64,000 bases of DNA from Pseudalkalibacillus hwajinpoensis. Its GTDB lineage: Bacteria > Bacillota > Bacilli > Bacillales > Guptibacillaceae. The notes beneath the pieces are model-generated. The model saw only the letters and a list, made by a program, of their open reading frames with translations, was not told where the DNA came from and ran no database searches. Positions within the stretch are counted from its first letter, which is position 1; each line of letters opens with the position of its first letter. The DNA lies in contig NZ_CP156674.1 of NCBI RefSeq assembly GCF_039851965.1, positions 2,232,001-2,296,000 of the forward strand. The letters run 5' to 3'. Shown piece by piece: positions 51,667 through 60,686 of this stretch. The translations under genes were made by a program, and so were the position numbers.

Positions 51667-52569
51667 GTGAAAGGATTCAACGTAGGTAGAAAGAATAGTT
51701 ATCTTGAAAATGTAAAACAGGAGTCAGCAGCATTAAGCTTGTTAGCGAGAGGTTCAGGACTTGAGTTTATGAAACATTCGATCTATAAAGGTACTGCTTT
51801 CTACATTTATCCTGGGAAAAATCCTGACGCATTTGAGTTTTTTTATATACTTAAGGGTGAAATAAAATGTGAGGATCCTGAATTAGTTCTTGGTCTAGGG
51901 GATTACTTTACAGTGAAAAATATCCCAGAACTAATATTTTTTCAAGCGGCAGAAGATACAGAAATGTTATGGGTAATTAATGAACCTACTTTTAGATTAA
52001 TAAGTGAAGATGTTTATAAACTTATAGAGAAAGTAAGAAGTGTTGGTGAAAAAGACCAATATACAAAAGAACATAGTGAACGTGTGCAAAGCATGAGCAT
52101 AAAAATCGGGAAAAGAATAAATCTTTCCGCTGAAGATATAGATAATCTGATTGTTGCATCAATCCTCCACGATGTTGGCAAAATCAACGTCCCCGAAGAA
52201 ATTTTAAACAAACCAGAAAGTCTGTCAGATGAGGAATATGAAGTCGTAAAGAAACATCCTTCTGATGGGGCAGAGATGGTTAAGGATACATATTTTTCGA
52301 ATATTAGCAAAATCATTCTCCAGCACCATGAACGGCTAAATGGCTCTGGATACCCTGAAGGTTTGAAGGGGGATGACATCACGATTGGTGCTAAAATCAT
52401 AGGGGTGAGTGACTCCTTCGATGCGATGACAGACGACCGTTCCTATCGAAAAGCCTACACTGTGGAATACGCGATGAGTGAGTTGAAGCGTCTTTCAGGT
52501 GTTTTATATGAACCAGAAGTTGTTGAAGCACTCGAGCAAGTGTTAATTGAAGATGGTGTTATAACATAG
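51667..52569 (+). CDS. Cupin sensor - HD-GYP phosphodiesterase-like protein
   Basis: A 300-residue protein. Residues 30-115 look like a cupin ligand domain (FYIYPGKNPDAFEFFYILKG, YFTVKNIPELIFFQ), and residues 120-300 are an HD-GYP domain with HDVGK, HHERLNGSGYPEG and ADSFDAMT-like VSDSFDAMTDDRSYRK. HD-GYP enzymes break down cyclic di-GMP; here the family aspartate in HHExxDGxGYP is N (LNGSGYP), so activity may be altered. A GTG start follows AAGGGGGG. A PilZ protein is also in this window, so c-di-GMP signalling is present. Confidence 0.8.
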   Translation: MKGFNVGRKNSYLENVKQESAALSLLARGSGLEFMKHSIYKGTAFYIYPGKNPDAFEFFYILKGEIKCEDPELVLGLGDYFTVKNIPELIFFQAAEDTEMLWVINEPTFRLISEDVYKLIEKVRSVGEKDQYTKEHSERVQSMSIKIGKRINLSAEDIDNLIVASILHDVGKINVPEEILNKPESLSDEEYEVVKKHPSDGAEMVKDTYFSNISKIILQHHERLNGSGYPEGLKGDDITIGAKIIGVSDSFDAMTDDRSYRKAYTVEYAMSELKRLSGVLYEPEVVEALEQVLIEDGVIT

Positions 52570-52579
52570 TTTTGAAGCG

Positions 52580-52610
52580 GAAGATGGACTAACATCTTCT
52601 TTTTTTTTTG
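52580..52610 (+). terminator. Terminator after the HD-GYP gene
   Basis: Arms GAAGATG (52580-52586) and CATCTTC (52593-52599), loop GACTAA, then ten T residues. Confidence 0.9.
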
Positions 52611-52686
52611 CAAATGTTTCACGTGTAACATTGAAGCTGATATGATAGAACAAAGAAATGAGACGAAACTTGAGGAGATTGGTAAC

Positions 52687-54849
52687 ATGGCTAAACAGTT
52701 AATTCTTGCGGAAAAGCCTTCCGTAGGACGGGATATTGCAAGAGTATTAAATTGTACAAAAGGCGGAAATGGTTTTCTTGAAGGTGATCGTTACATCGTG
52801 ACATGGGCACTTGGGCACCTTGTTACACTTGCGGATCCAGAGGTTTATGATGAAGCGTATAAAACGTGGAAGCTTGAAGATTTGCCGATGCTTCCTGCGC
52901 CACTTAAGCTTGTTGTTATTAAAAGAAGTGGAAAGCAGTTTAGCGTAGTGAAAACCCAAATGAACCGAAATGACGTTAGTGAGATTATTATCGCAACAGA
53001 TGCAGGACGTGAAGGAGAGTTAGTAGCACGGTGGATTATTGAGAAAGCCCGTGTGAATAAACCGCTCAAGCGACTGTGGATTTCATCTGTAACGGATAAA
53101 GCAATCCGTGAAGGATTCAAACAATTAAGGGATGCGTCACAATATAAGAATTTGTATCAAGCGGCAGCTGCTAGATCAGAGGCAGATTGGTATGTTGGAT
53201 TAAATGCGACACGCGCGTTAACGACCAAATACAATGCACAGCTATCCAGTGGAAGGGTGCAAACCCCCACACTCTCTATGATTGCGAAGCGTGAAGAGGA
53301 AATTAAAAACTTTGTACCAGAGCGTTATTATGGACTTGCAGCGGTTGTGGATGGATTTACATTGAAATGGCGCGATCCGAAAACGAATGATTCCCGTGTA
53401 TTTGATCGGGAGAGAATGGATAATGCCATCAAGAAACTTTCAGGCAAACCTGCGAAAGTGGCAGATGTTAAGAAAGCAAGAAAGAAAACTTTTTCACCAG
53501 GTCTGTATGATTTAACAGAGCTACAAAGAGATGCTCATAAACGATTTGGCTTCTCGGCTAAAGAAACTCTTTCAGCAACGCAAAGGTTGTACGAGCAGCA
53601 TAAGCTGGTTACCTATCCGAGAACCGATTCACGCCATCTTTCTTCAGACATGGAAGATACATTGAAAGAACGATTGGAAGCAGTAGCTCCATACGAAAAA
53701 ACGGCTAGAAAAGCGCTTGGTAAACCGATTCAGACGGGCAAACACGTAATCGATGATCGCAAAGTGTCAGATCATCATGCGATAATTCCTACTGAACAAA
53801 CTCCAGTTATTCGTGAGTTGAGCGATAAAGACCGTAAAGTATATGACCTAATTGTGAAGAGGTTCATTGCTGCTCTTTATCCTCCTTTTGAGTACGAGCA
53901 GGTGACGGTTACGGCGACGATTGGTGAAGAACGTTTTGATGCAAAAGGGAAACGAGTGCTTGCATCAGGTTGGAAAGAAGTTTACCAAACTCAAGAAGAT
54001 GATGAGATTCTCCCTGAGCTCCAACATGGGCAGGAGCTTCGCGTCTTGTCACTAACGAGAACAGAAGGAAAAACGAATCCACCTTCTCGTTTCAATGAAG
54101 GAACCCTTTTATCTGCAATGGAGAATCCAGGACAGTTCCTCAGTGGTCATGATCGAAAGCTTGCCAAAACGTTAGGCGAAACTGGCGGTCTGGGTACCGT
54201 GGCCACGCGGGCGGATATTATTGAGAAGCTTTTCAATAGCTTTTTAATTGAAAAGAACGGAAAGGATCTTTCGATTACATCCAAAGGAAAGCAACTTCTT
54301 GAACTTGTCCCTGATGAGCTTCAGTCTCCAGCTTTAACCGCAGAGTGGGAACAGAAACTTGAAGCAATCGGAAAAGGGTCTCTATCGAAGCAAGCTTTTA
54401 TTGAAGAAATGAAGAACTATGCCGATGAAACAGTTAAGAAGATTAAGTCCAGTACAAAAAAATACAAGCATGATAATGTGACAGGGACGAAATGTCCTGA
54501 CTGCGGAAATTTAATGCTCGAAGTGAAAAATAAAAAAGGAAAGATGCTCGTTTGTCAGGATCGTGAATGTGGTTATCGTAAAGGAAAGAGCAAAGTAACC
54601 AATGCGAGATGTCCGAAGTGCAAGAAAAAGCTTGACCTTCACGGACAAGGTGACGCGCAAACCTTTATTTGTAAGTGTGGTCATCGTGAGAAACTATCAT
54701 CTTTTAATGAAAGACGCAAAAAGGAAAAGAACACGAAAGCATCGAAGCGAGATGTTTCGAGTTACATGAAAAACCAGGGGAAGGAAGAACCGGTTAATAC
54801 AGCTTTTGCCGATGCACTCGCAAAATTAAAACTTGATCAAGATAATTAA
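52687..54849 (+). CDS. topB: DNA topoisomerase III
   Basis: A 720-residue type IA topoisomerase. It begins MAKQLILAEKPSVGRDIARV (Toprim), has ATDAGREGELVARWI for the metal site, and the active tyrosine in LVTYPRTDSRHL. C-terminal zinc-ribbon-like motifs are CPDCGNLMLEVK with CQDRECGYRKG, and CPKCKKKLDLHGQ. It cuts and rejoins single strands to decatenate DNA. Start ATG 52687 has GAGGAGATTGGTAAC upstream; an ATG 45 bases earlier lacks it. It is followed by a terminator. Confidence 0.96.
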   Translation: MAKQLILAEKPSVGRDIARVLNCTKGGNGFLEGDRYIVTWALGHLVTLADPEVYDEAYKTWKLEDLPMLPAPLKLVVIKRSGKQFSVVKTQMNRNDVSEIIIATDAGREGELVARWIIEKARVNKPLKRLWISSVTDKAIREGFKQLRDASQYKNLYQAAAARSEADWYVGLNATRALTTKYNAQLSSGRVQTPTLSMIAKREEEIKNFVPERYYGLAAVVDGFTLKWRDPKTNDSRVFDRERMDNAIKKLSGKPAKVADVKKARKKTFSPGLYDLTELQRDAHKRFGFSAKETLSATQRLYEQHKLVTYPRTDSRHLSSDMEDTLKERLEAVAPYEKTARKALGKPIQTGKHVIDDRKVSDHHAIIPTEQTPVIRELSDKDRKVYDLIVKRFIAALYPPFEYEQVTVTATIGEERFDAKGKRVLASGWKEVYQTQEDDEILPELQHGQELRVLSLTRTEGKTNPPSRFNEGTLLSAMENPGQFLSGHDRKLAKTLGETGGLGTVATRADIIEKLFNSFLIEKNGKDLSITSKGKQLLELVPDELQSPALTAEWEQKLEAIGKGSLSKQAFIEEMKNYADETVKKIKSSTKKYKHDNVTGTKCPDCGNLMLEVKNKKGKMLVCQDRECGYRKGKSKVTNARCPKCKKKLDLHGQGDAQTFICKCGHREKLSSFNERRKKEKNTKASKRDVSSYMKNQGKEEPVNTAFADALAKLKLDQDN

Positions 54850-54854
54850 CGGGT

Positions 54855-54880
54855 GAAGCAGGGAAACCTGCTTCTCTTTT
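54855..54880 (+). terminator. Terminator of topB
   Basis: GAAGCAGG (54855-54862) and CCTGCTTC (54867-54874) around GAAA, then TCTTTT. Confidence 0.9.
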
Positions 54881-55241
54881 ACATAGTCGCTCTTTAACAC
54901 TTCTGTCATAGAAAAATAATTAAAGGGTATAATGGATTAGCTGTTATTGAATTCGGGTATCAACCTTTTTTATAACAGTGCTTTCGAAATAGAAAAGCGA
55001 AATGAGCGCTAATCTTTGCTAGTTTGGGGTTCAACCATGTAGAATAACGGCATATCAAACACACTCAAGTGATTACTTTATGAAGAGAAAAGTGTAAACT
55101 CATTTAAATGAGGTTCTTTTTTACTAATATCTACAATTGTGAGCATATTTTCAAACATTTCTGTTCAATTCGATTATAGTGAAACAATAACTAACCGATT
55201 ATTAAAATAAGAGTTATCCGTTTCATAGAAGGAGGCTGTCC
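54881..55241. other. Intergenic region upstream of the cation antiporter
   Basis: 361 bases. I see no gene. A TATAAT-like GGGTATAATGG occurs near 54926-54936 and a possible -10 (GATTATAGTG) near 55173. No known riboswitch fold is apparent; in particular no c-di-AMP (ydaO) consensus. The antiporter ribosome site GAAGGAGG lies at its end. Confidence 0.5.
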
Positions 55242-57104
55242 ATGGTCGATTCGATCTTATTTAATATCATGCTTGTTGGTGCCCTTGGCATCTTTTCGCA
55301 GTGGATTGCCTGGCGCTTTCACTTCCCTGCCATTGTAGTTATGTCCATTATCGGACTAATCGTTGGCCCGATATTTGGCTTGCTTCATCCTGAAGAGGTG
55401 TTTGGTGATTTATTTGATCCATTTGTATCAATTGCTGTAGCCATTATTCTCTTTGAAGGAAGTTTAAATCTTGATTTTCGTGAAATTAAAGGACTTGGCA
55501 GACCGGTTGGAAGAATTGTAACAGCGGGAGCCTTTCTAGCTTGGCTACTTGGCTCATTATCCGCTCATTATGTCGCTGGCCTTTCATGGGGCGTTGCCTT
55601 TGTAATTGGTGGATTATTTATTGTAACAGGACCAACGGTTATTTTGCCGCTTTTACGACAGGCTAAGCTCAAACCAAGACCTGCTAAAATCCTAAAGTGG
55701 GAAGGAATTATTGTTGACCCGCTTGGTGCACTTTTGGCCGTCTTTGCATTTGAAATTATTAAATTTCTAAAAGTCGAAGAAGCAACACTGACTGTTCTTC
55801 TAACCTTTTTCCTTGGTTCGCTTTTTGCAACGCTTCTTGGATTCCTATGTGGACGTGGCGTTGGCTGGATGTTCGAGAAAGGGTATGTCCCTGAATTCTT
55901 GAAATCACCAGTTGTGTTTGCGGTCGTTATTCTTTGTTTTGCACTCTCTGACGAAATCACTCACGAAACTGGGTTGTTAGCCGTAACTGCAATGGGAATT
56001 ACGCTTGCGAACATGCATATATCATCAATTGATGATATGAGGCATTTCAAAGAGAATATTTCTGTATTGCTTATTTCGACCATATTTATTATGCTAACAG
56101 CTTCACTTTCGGTTGATACGTTGCTTGAAATCTTCCACTGGCAAATTCTTGCGTTCGTTCTGCTGATGCTTTTAGTAGTTAGACCTCTATCGATCTGGTT
56201 ATCAACAATTGGAACTGATTTATCCTGGCAGGAAAAGATGCTAGTAGGATGGATTGCACCACGAGGAATTGTAGCGTTAACGGTAGCAAGTTACTTTGCC
56301 AGTGTATTGATTGATGCCGGATTTGATGATGCAAAGATTCTTATGTCGCTGACGTTCGCACTTGTTTTCGCAACAGTAGTGGTTCATGGATTCTCCATTC
56401 GCTGGACAGCAGAAAAGCTTAACCTTGCGAGCGATGGGCAACCGGGTGTTCTAATTGTTGGGGGGAGTACGTTCTCTACCGCACTTTCCAAAACGCTAAA
56501 AGAACTCAAGATTCCGGTATTAATAACGGATTCTTCATGGCAGAGACTGCTAACTACAAGAAAAGCAGGAGTTCCGTTTTATAGAGGGGAAATATTGTCT
56601 GAGCAAACGGAATACCGTTTGGATCTTACACCTTATGAGTATATGATTGCGGCAACCGAGCTTGATTCGTACAATGCACTTGTATGTACAACATTTGTTC
56701 CTGAAATAGGACGTAATAACCTCTTCCAACTTAGCCTACGAAACGACCGAGGCGATGACCTTGAAGAGCTTGTCCATACAATCGGTGGACGTATCGCATT
56801 TAAGGAAGGAGCCACATGGGAAAGTCTTAATCGAAAGGTTGAGAGTGGCTATGTCTTTAGGAAGACAAACATTACTCAGCAATACAGGTATGATAAGTAT
56901 CTTGAAGAACGAGATGACGAGACGATCATGCTTTTTGTTAAGAAACCTTCTGGAGCACTTGAGTTCTTTGCACATGATTCACAGACCAAAGCCGAGGCAG
57001 GCGATGTTATTGTTAGCTTGATGCCACCGAGTAAAGAGTTTAACCGTATTCGTGAAAAACTAGAGAAACAGCGCAATGACGAGAAGACTGAAAATGTGAA
57101 ATAA
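55242..57104 (+). CDS. Cation/proton antiporter (NhaP/KefC-type) with RCK domain
   Basis: A 620-residue transporter. Residues 1-390 contain 12-13 helices of the CPA antiporter fold (VMSIIGLIVGPIFGLL, AIILFEGSLNLDFREIKG, GPTVILPLLRQAKLK, APRGIVALTVASYFASVL). Residues 405-600 are an RCK/TrkA-N-type nucleotide-binding domain (GVLIVGGSTFSTALSKTLKE) and a TrkA-C-like end. It exchanges K+ or Na+ for protons, and the RCK domain implies gating by a nucleotide. Useful in salty or alkaline habitats. The ATG follows GAAGGAGGCTGTCC. Confidence 0.9.
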   Translation: MVDSILFNIMLVGALGIFSQWIAWRFHFPAIVVMSIIGLIVGPIFGLLHPEEVFGDLFDPFVSIAVAIILFEGSLNLDFREIKGLGRPVGRIVTAGAFLAWLLGSLSAHYVAGLSWGVAFVIGGLFIVTGPTVILPLLRQAKLKPRPAKILKWEGIIVDPLGALLAVFAFEIIKFLKVEEATLTVLLTFFLGSLFATLLGFLCGRGVGWMFEKGYVPEFLKSPVVFAVVILCFALSDEITHETGLLAVTAMGITLANMHISSIDDMRHFKENISVLLISTIFIMLTASLSVDTLLEIFHWQILAFVLLMLLVVRPLSIWLSTIGTDLSWQEKMLVGWIAPRGIVALTVASYFASVLIDAGFDDAKILMSLTFALVFATVVVHGFSIRWTAEKLNLASDGQPGVLIVGGSTFSTALSKTLKELKIPVLITDSSWQRLLTTRKAGVPFYRGEILSEQTEYRLDLTPYEYMIAATELDSYNALVCTTFVPEIGRNNLFQLSLRNDRGDDLEELVHTIGGRIAFKEGATWESLNRKVESGYVFRKTNITQQYRYDKYLEERDDETIMLFVKKPSGALEFFAHDSQTKAEAGDVIVSLMPPSKEFNRIREKLEKQRNDEKTENVK

Positions 57105-57110
57105 AAGATA

Positions 57111-57148
57111 AGGGATCAGACATGTCACTTGTGACATGTCTGATCCCT
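57111..57148. terminator. Long palindromic hairpin, also the antiporter terminator
   Basis: 18-bp perfect stem: arm one 57111-57128 (starts AGGGATCAGACATG), loop TT, arm two 57131-57148. Core GTCAC-TT-GTGAC. It is related to the hairpin at 57639-57674. Flanked by CTCTTTAG. Confidence 0.85.
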
Positions 57149-57154
57149 CTTTAG

Positions 57155-57618
57155 TTACTCATTCGGCATATTACTTTTCCCATGAACATTCTTCTCAATA
57201 CCAAGAATCACTTCAAGGTCGTTAGCATGCACTTGTTCTTGTAGACGATCTCTCGGATACGCTGTGAAGAATCATATAATCCTAATGACTACATTTGATG
57301 AATCCGGTTCAGGTAACGACGAATTGCGTCATATTCACCCTGTAAATCCTGAATCAACATTTCACGGTTATCATTTGAAGTATGACGCTCACTAACCTCT
57401 ACAGTTGGCACGCCGCCGAGATATTGAAATAAGTCACTTAAAATCCCTGCATGAGTGAATTCCTCCTATGCATGCTCTTTTAATTCATCGATCACAGCGA
57501 AATATTCTGCCCCCTTTAACATGCTTGCGTGCTGGGTATATTGGATAAGTGCTGCATATTCACCCACAAGGTCACCATTTAATCCATCGATAATCATCTC
57601 AAGAGTTACTTTGTGCAT
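57155..57618 (-). pseudogene. Decayed ferritin-like (bacterioferritin-type) gene
   Basis: From ATG 57618 the minus strand reads HKVTLEMIIDGLNGDLVGEY, then AALIQYTQHASML, ending LKEHA. A TAG (57476-57478) interrupts, after which EEFTHAGILSDLFQYLGGVP continues in frame. A second TAG is at 57299-57301, and a one-base shift near 57236-57242 puts EQVHANDLEVILGIEKN in another frame before TAA at 57155. The repeating E..H pattern and two helices fit a ferritin-like iron or manganese protein. Three disabling changes indicate a pseudogene. It lies between two related hairpins. Confidence 0.85.
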
Positions 57619-57638
57619 TCTATTCCCCCCTTTAACTT

Positions 57639-57674
57639 GGGGTCAGGTCAGTCACTGGTGACGGACCTGACCCC
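57639..57674. repeat. Long palindromic hairpin upstream of the FAD gene
   Basis: 17-bp stem with one mismatch: GGGGTCAGGTCAGTCAC (57639-57655), TG, GTGACGGACCTGACCCC (57658-57674). It shares the GGRTCAG and GTCAC-NN-GTGAC pattern with the hairpin at 57111-57148, and flanks the same pseudogene. No T run follows, so it is not a classic terminator. Confidence 0.8.
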
Positions 57675-57717
57675 ACTCTGGTATGCTGAAGCAAAAGGGA
57701 ACGAGGGGAAATTCTAT

Positions 57718-59049
57718 ATGTATGACGTGGTAATAATAGGTGCAGGGGTGAGCGGTATATTTATGGCCTATACGTTGACCAAAGAGCATCCTGAGTACAG
57801 CATTCTTTTGATTGATAAAGGAAAGAAGCTTTCCGAGCGAACGTGTAAAACGGATTCAATAAATAGCTGCACTTGTGATGAGTGTGATCAATTTATAGGT
57901 TTTGGCGGCCTCGGTAAATCTGAAGGGAAATTTAATTACACGAACGATTTTGGCGGAAGTCTCGGTCGTAAAATAGGAAATGAACGAGCTGAAACACTAA
58001 TGTATGAAGTGGATGATGTAATTTGCTCTTTCGGTGGAAGTGTAGCAGAGCTTTACGATACCCATAGTCCAGAGTTGAAGAAAAGAGCGGAAAAGCATGG
58101 GTTGAGTGTTTTAACAACTTCAGTGCGCCATCTCGGAACGGTGCTTTCAACTTCCATCTTTCAAAACTTATATCTTTATCTTTCTGAGCGAATCGACATA
58201 TGGTTTGAGACAGAGGTAGTAAGTATAACACCACGAGATCCTTTCATACTTGAGACGAATCAGGGAACTGTTTCTACTGAAAAAGTTGTTATTTCAACAG
58301 GTAACAGTGGAAGTGAGTGGATGCGACAGCAATCTCTTAAACTAGGACTCGCGCATGGAACCTCACGTGTAGATCTTGGTATTCGGGTTGAAATGCGAGG
58401 ATGCCAGCTTGATCAGATTTTAAAAGAAGCATTTGAAACGAAGCTCCACATTAATGGAGATGGTTTTGAGGGCACCACCTATTGCATGAACCCTAATGGA
58501 AGAATCATCCGGAAGTATCAGCATGGGCTTGTGATGGCGGATGGGCAAAACAAGCGAGAAAAAGAGGCACCGGGTAGTAATTTAAATTTCACCTTATTTG
58601 TTCCATCTTTTTTTGAGACCAAAAAAGAGGCAGGTGGACTTGCAAAGAAGGTGATTGGTGGGATTAATCAAAATAAGGGTAGAATTCTCGTTCAGCGACT
58701 GCAGGACTTGAAACTTAAGCGTGCAACGGATGAAGCAATGATGGAACAGAATACCATCCTTCCATCATTAGAAGCGGATGCAGGGAATTTAATTGAAGAA
58801 ATTCCTGAGAAATTTCTTAAGGCTCTCAATGAATTTCTTGATGCACTTCAAGCTCTTCTGGGGGAACCAATCGATGATGATACACTGCTATATGGAATGG
58901 ACGGAAAGTTCTATGAACCGAAAATAAAAACAAGCAAGCAGTTCGAGACAGAGGTTTCTGGCCTTTATTTAATTGGCGATTGTTCAGGAGAAACACACTC
59001 ACTTTCCCAGGCGGCGGCAAGCGGTATATATGTAGCTCGCCTACTATAG
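57718..59049 (+). CDS. FAD-dependent dehydrogenase of unknown substrate (COG2509-like)
   Basis: A 443-residue flavoprotein. The FAD motif is VVIIGAGVSGIFMAY with STGNSGSEW and a C-terminal LYLIGDCSGETHSLSQAAAS loop. An unusual cysteine cluster lies near residues 49-60 (TCKTDSINSCTCDEC), which may bind a metal or iron-sulfur centre. It is related to uncharacterised FAD dehydrogenases of COG2509. Start ATG 57718 (MYDVVIIG) with GAGGGGAAATTC upstream; an ATG at 57613 would add residues over the hairpin. Function unknown. Confidence 0.85.
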   Translation: MYDVVIIGAGVSGIFMAYTLTKEHPEYSILLIDKGKKLSERTCKTDSINSCTCDECDQFIGFGGLGKSEGKFNYTNDFGGSLGRKIGNERAETLMYEVDDVICSFGGSVAELYDTHSPELKKRAEKHGLSVLTTSVRHLGTVLSTSIFQNLYLYLSERIDIWFETEVVSITPRDPFILETNQGTVSTEKVVISTGNSGSEWMRQQSLKLGLAHGTSRVDLGIRVEMRGCQLDQILKEAFETKLHINGDGFEGTTYCMNPNGRIIRKYQHGLVMADGQNKREKEAPGSNLNFTLFVPSFFETKKEAGGLAKKVIGGINQNKGRILVQRLQDLKLKRATDEAMMEQNTILPSLEADAGNLIEEIPEKFLKALNEFLDALQALLGEPIDDDTLLYGMDGKFYEPKIKTSKQFETEVSGLYLIGDCSGETHSLSQAAASGIYVARLL

Positions 59050-59053
59050 AAAA

Positions 59054-59077
59054 AAGACCGGCAGAAAGCCGATCTTC
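59054..59077. terminator. Hairpin between FAD gene and MFS gene
   Basis: Imperfect stem around GACCGGC and GCCGATC with AGAAA loop (59056-59076), between convergent genes. Confidence 0.6.
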
Positions 59078-60495
59078 TATAGCTGCTCGTTTCGATAAAC
59101 CGATGACTCAGATAACGCTTTTTCTCGTTTAGACATAAACTTCAATGTGAAGACCGAGAATGCAATAAGTGCTATAAGTGTTAAACCAAGATAAAGGTTA
59201 CTGTAGATCAAGTTGTCTCCTGTTCGAGAGAGAGGGTTCATTGTGAATGCTACATTTTTCATATCAAGAAGGCGTCCAAATATGGCAGAGCTGAAAGCAC
59301 CTGCAAGGAAGTTTAGTAAATTAAACACGCCCATTCCGACACCGTTTTGATTGTCTGGAAGAATTGATGATAGCAAGTCTGCTGTTGAGCTCTGGATAAG
59401 TGGAAAACCGAGATAGGCAATCAACAGACAAGGGACAATAACCCATGGATTGAATCCTGAGAACGTAGAAATGAAAAAGGAGCCGCCTGCAATTAACAGA
59501 AGGGCGACTTTAACAACGAAAGTTGGCCCTTTTTGCTCGATGATTTTACCACCTGCCTGTCCTATTAACCCGGCAGCCATTGCGCCAGGGAACAGGACGA
59601 GACCGATGTTCAACGTGGATAATCCATTTAATTCTCTGAGCATAATTGGAATGACGAAGATTAACCCAAATAGTGCCGAGGTGCCGAGGAAGCTTGTGAG
59701 AACGGTGACCGTATACTTTGTATTTTTTAAAATGACCGGGTCAATAAATGGATGCATAATCGTGAACGTTCGCCATAGAAAAAGGAAGAAAAAAACGATG
59801 AAAATAACAAGCAAGTACCATAGGAACGTTGTAATGTAGAATAATAGGGATGCGACAGAAATAGCCATAAGCAATGCACCAGGCAAATCAATTGATCCTT
59901 CACGTCGTTCTTCATCAGGTAGCCACTTACGAAACAGCGGTATAGCAAGGGCAGTAGCCACTGAGAAGAGAAATAGAAAACGCCAGTTTAATGTGCCCCC
60001 AACTACACCACCAATAATAGGACCAACTCCGGATGCAAATGCCACCGTCGAAGAAATTAATCCGAAAACTCGTCCTTTTTCTTTTGGAAGGAAACGAATC
60101 GGAACGATAAAAGCAAGAGCAGGTATGGTTGCACCTCCAACTGCTTGGAGAATACGTGCAGCAAGGAGAGTGGGATAGTTTGGAGAAAGAAATCCGATAA
60201 AAGCACCGAGAGAGAAAATGCTGATTCCTACCGTGAAAAGGGTTTTAATCGGATAAATGTCCGCAAGCTTACCGTACATAAGGGAACCGATCGCGAAAAC
60301 GAGAATGTAGCCAGTTAATACCCAGCTTACTTCGGAAGGGCTGAGGTTAAAGGATGCTGCGATGTCGGGAATGGCCACATTAAACATGGTTCCATTCATA
60401 ACAGCAAAGGCTAGAATTGTACAAACAAGGATAATGAGCCTTTTGCGCTCGGAAGCATCTAAATTAACATGTTCATGTTGTGGTGAGCCAGTCAT
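59077..60495 (-). CDS. MFS multidrug-type transporter (DHA2, 14 helices)
   Basis: A 472-residue exporter. Helix 1 is LIILVCTILAFAVMNGTMFN; the antiporter motif C-like GPIIGGVVGGTLNW lies in helix 5 and motif A-like LMYGKLADIYPIKTLF between helices 2 and 3. The length and helix count suggest the 14-helix EmrB/QacA type, probably proton-driven efflux. The ATG follows AAGAAGGGTAGCA. It is intact, unlike its shorter relative at 28087-29326. Substrate unknown. Confidence 0.88.
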   Translation of the reverse strand: MTGSPQHEHVNLDASERKRLIILVCTILAFAVMNGTMFNVAIPDIAASFNLSPSEVSWVLTGYILVFAIGSLMYGKLADIYPIKTLFTVGISIFSLGAFIGFLSPNYPTLLAARILQAVGGATIPALAFIVPIRFLPKEKGRVFGLISSTVAFASGVGPIIGGVVGGTLNWRFLFLFSVATALAIPLFRKWLPDEERREGSIDLPGALLMAISVASLLFYITTFLWYLLVIFIVFFFLFLWRTFTIMHPFIDPVILKNTKYTVTVLTSFLGTSALFGLIFVIPIMLRELNGLSTLNIGLVLFPGAMAAGLIGQAGGKIIEQKGPTFVVKVALLLIAGGSFFISTFSGFNPWVIVPCLLIAYLGFPLIQSSTADLLSSILPDNQNGVGMGVFNLLNFLAGAFSSAIFGRLLDMKNVAFTMNPLSRTGDNLIYSNLYLGLTLIALIAFSVFTLKFMSKREKALSESSVYRNEQL

Positions 60496-60686
60496 TGCTA
60501 CCCTTCTTTCATTTATTTAGTCACTCGAAATAAGTCATAGTCTCTTCCATCATAGAGTCCAGGCGAATGGATGTAAACTAAGTTGCTTGTGGGATGAGTT
60601 CGAGGGCTAACCAATTTCCAGTTATAGACACAAACAGGCTTTTCGATTATGATGAATGAAGAGATCGCTTTATTGGAGGAACAGCT

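Noticed and set aside
54881..55241. Possible c-di-AMP (ydaO) riboswitch before the antiporter
   Set aside because: No match to the conserved ydaO core was found by eye; only generic hairpins and AT-rich promoter-like sequence.
57155..57618. Amber (TAG) readthrough in the ferritin-like gene
   Set aside because: An independent frameshift is also present, and other genes here end in TAG normally.
57455..57661. Plus-strand frame upstream of the FAD gene
   Set aside because: Antisense to the ferritin-like pseudogene, which has far better coding signals on the minus strand.
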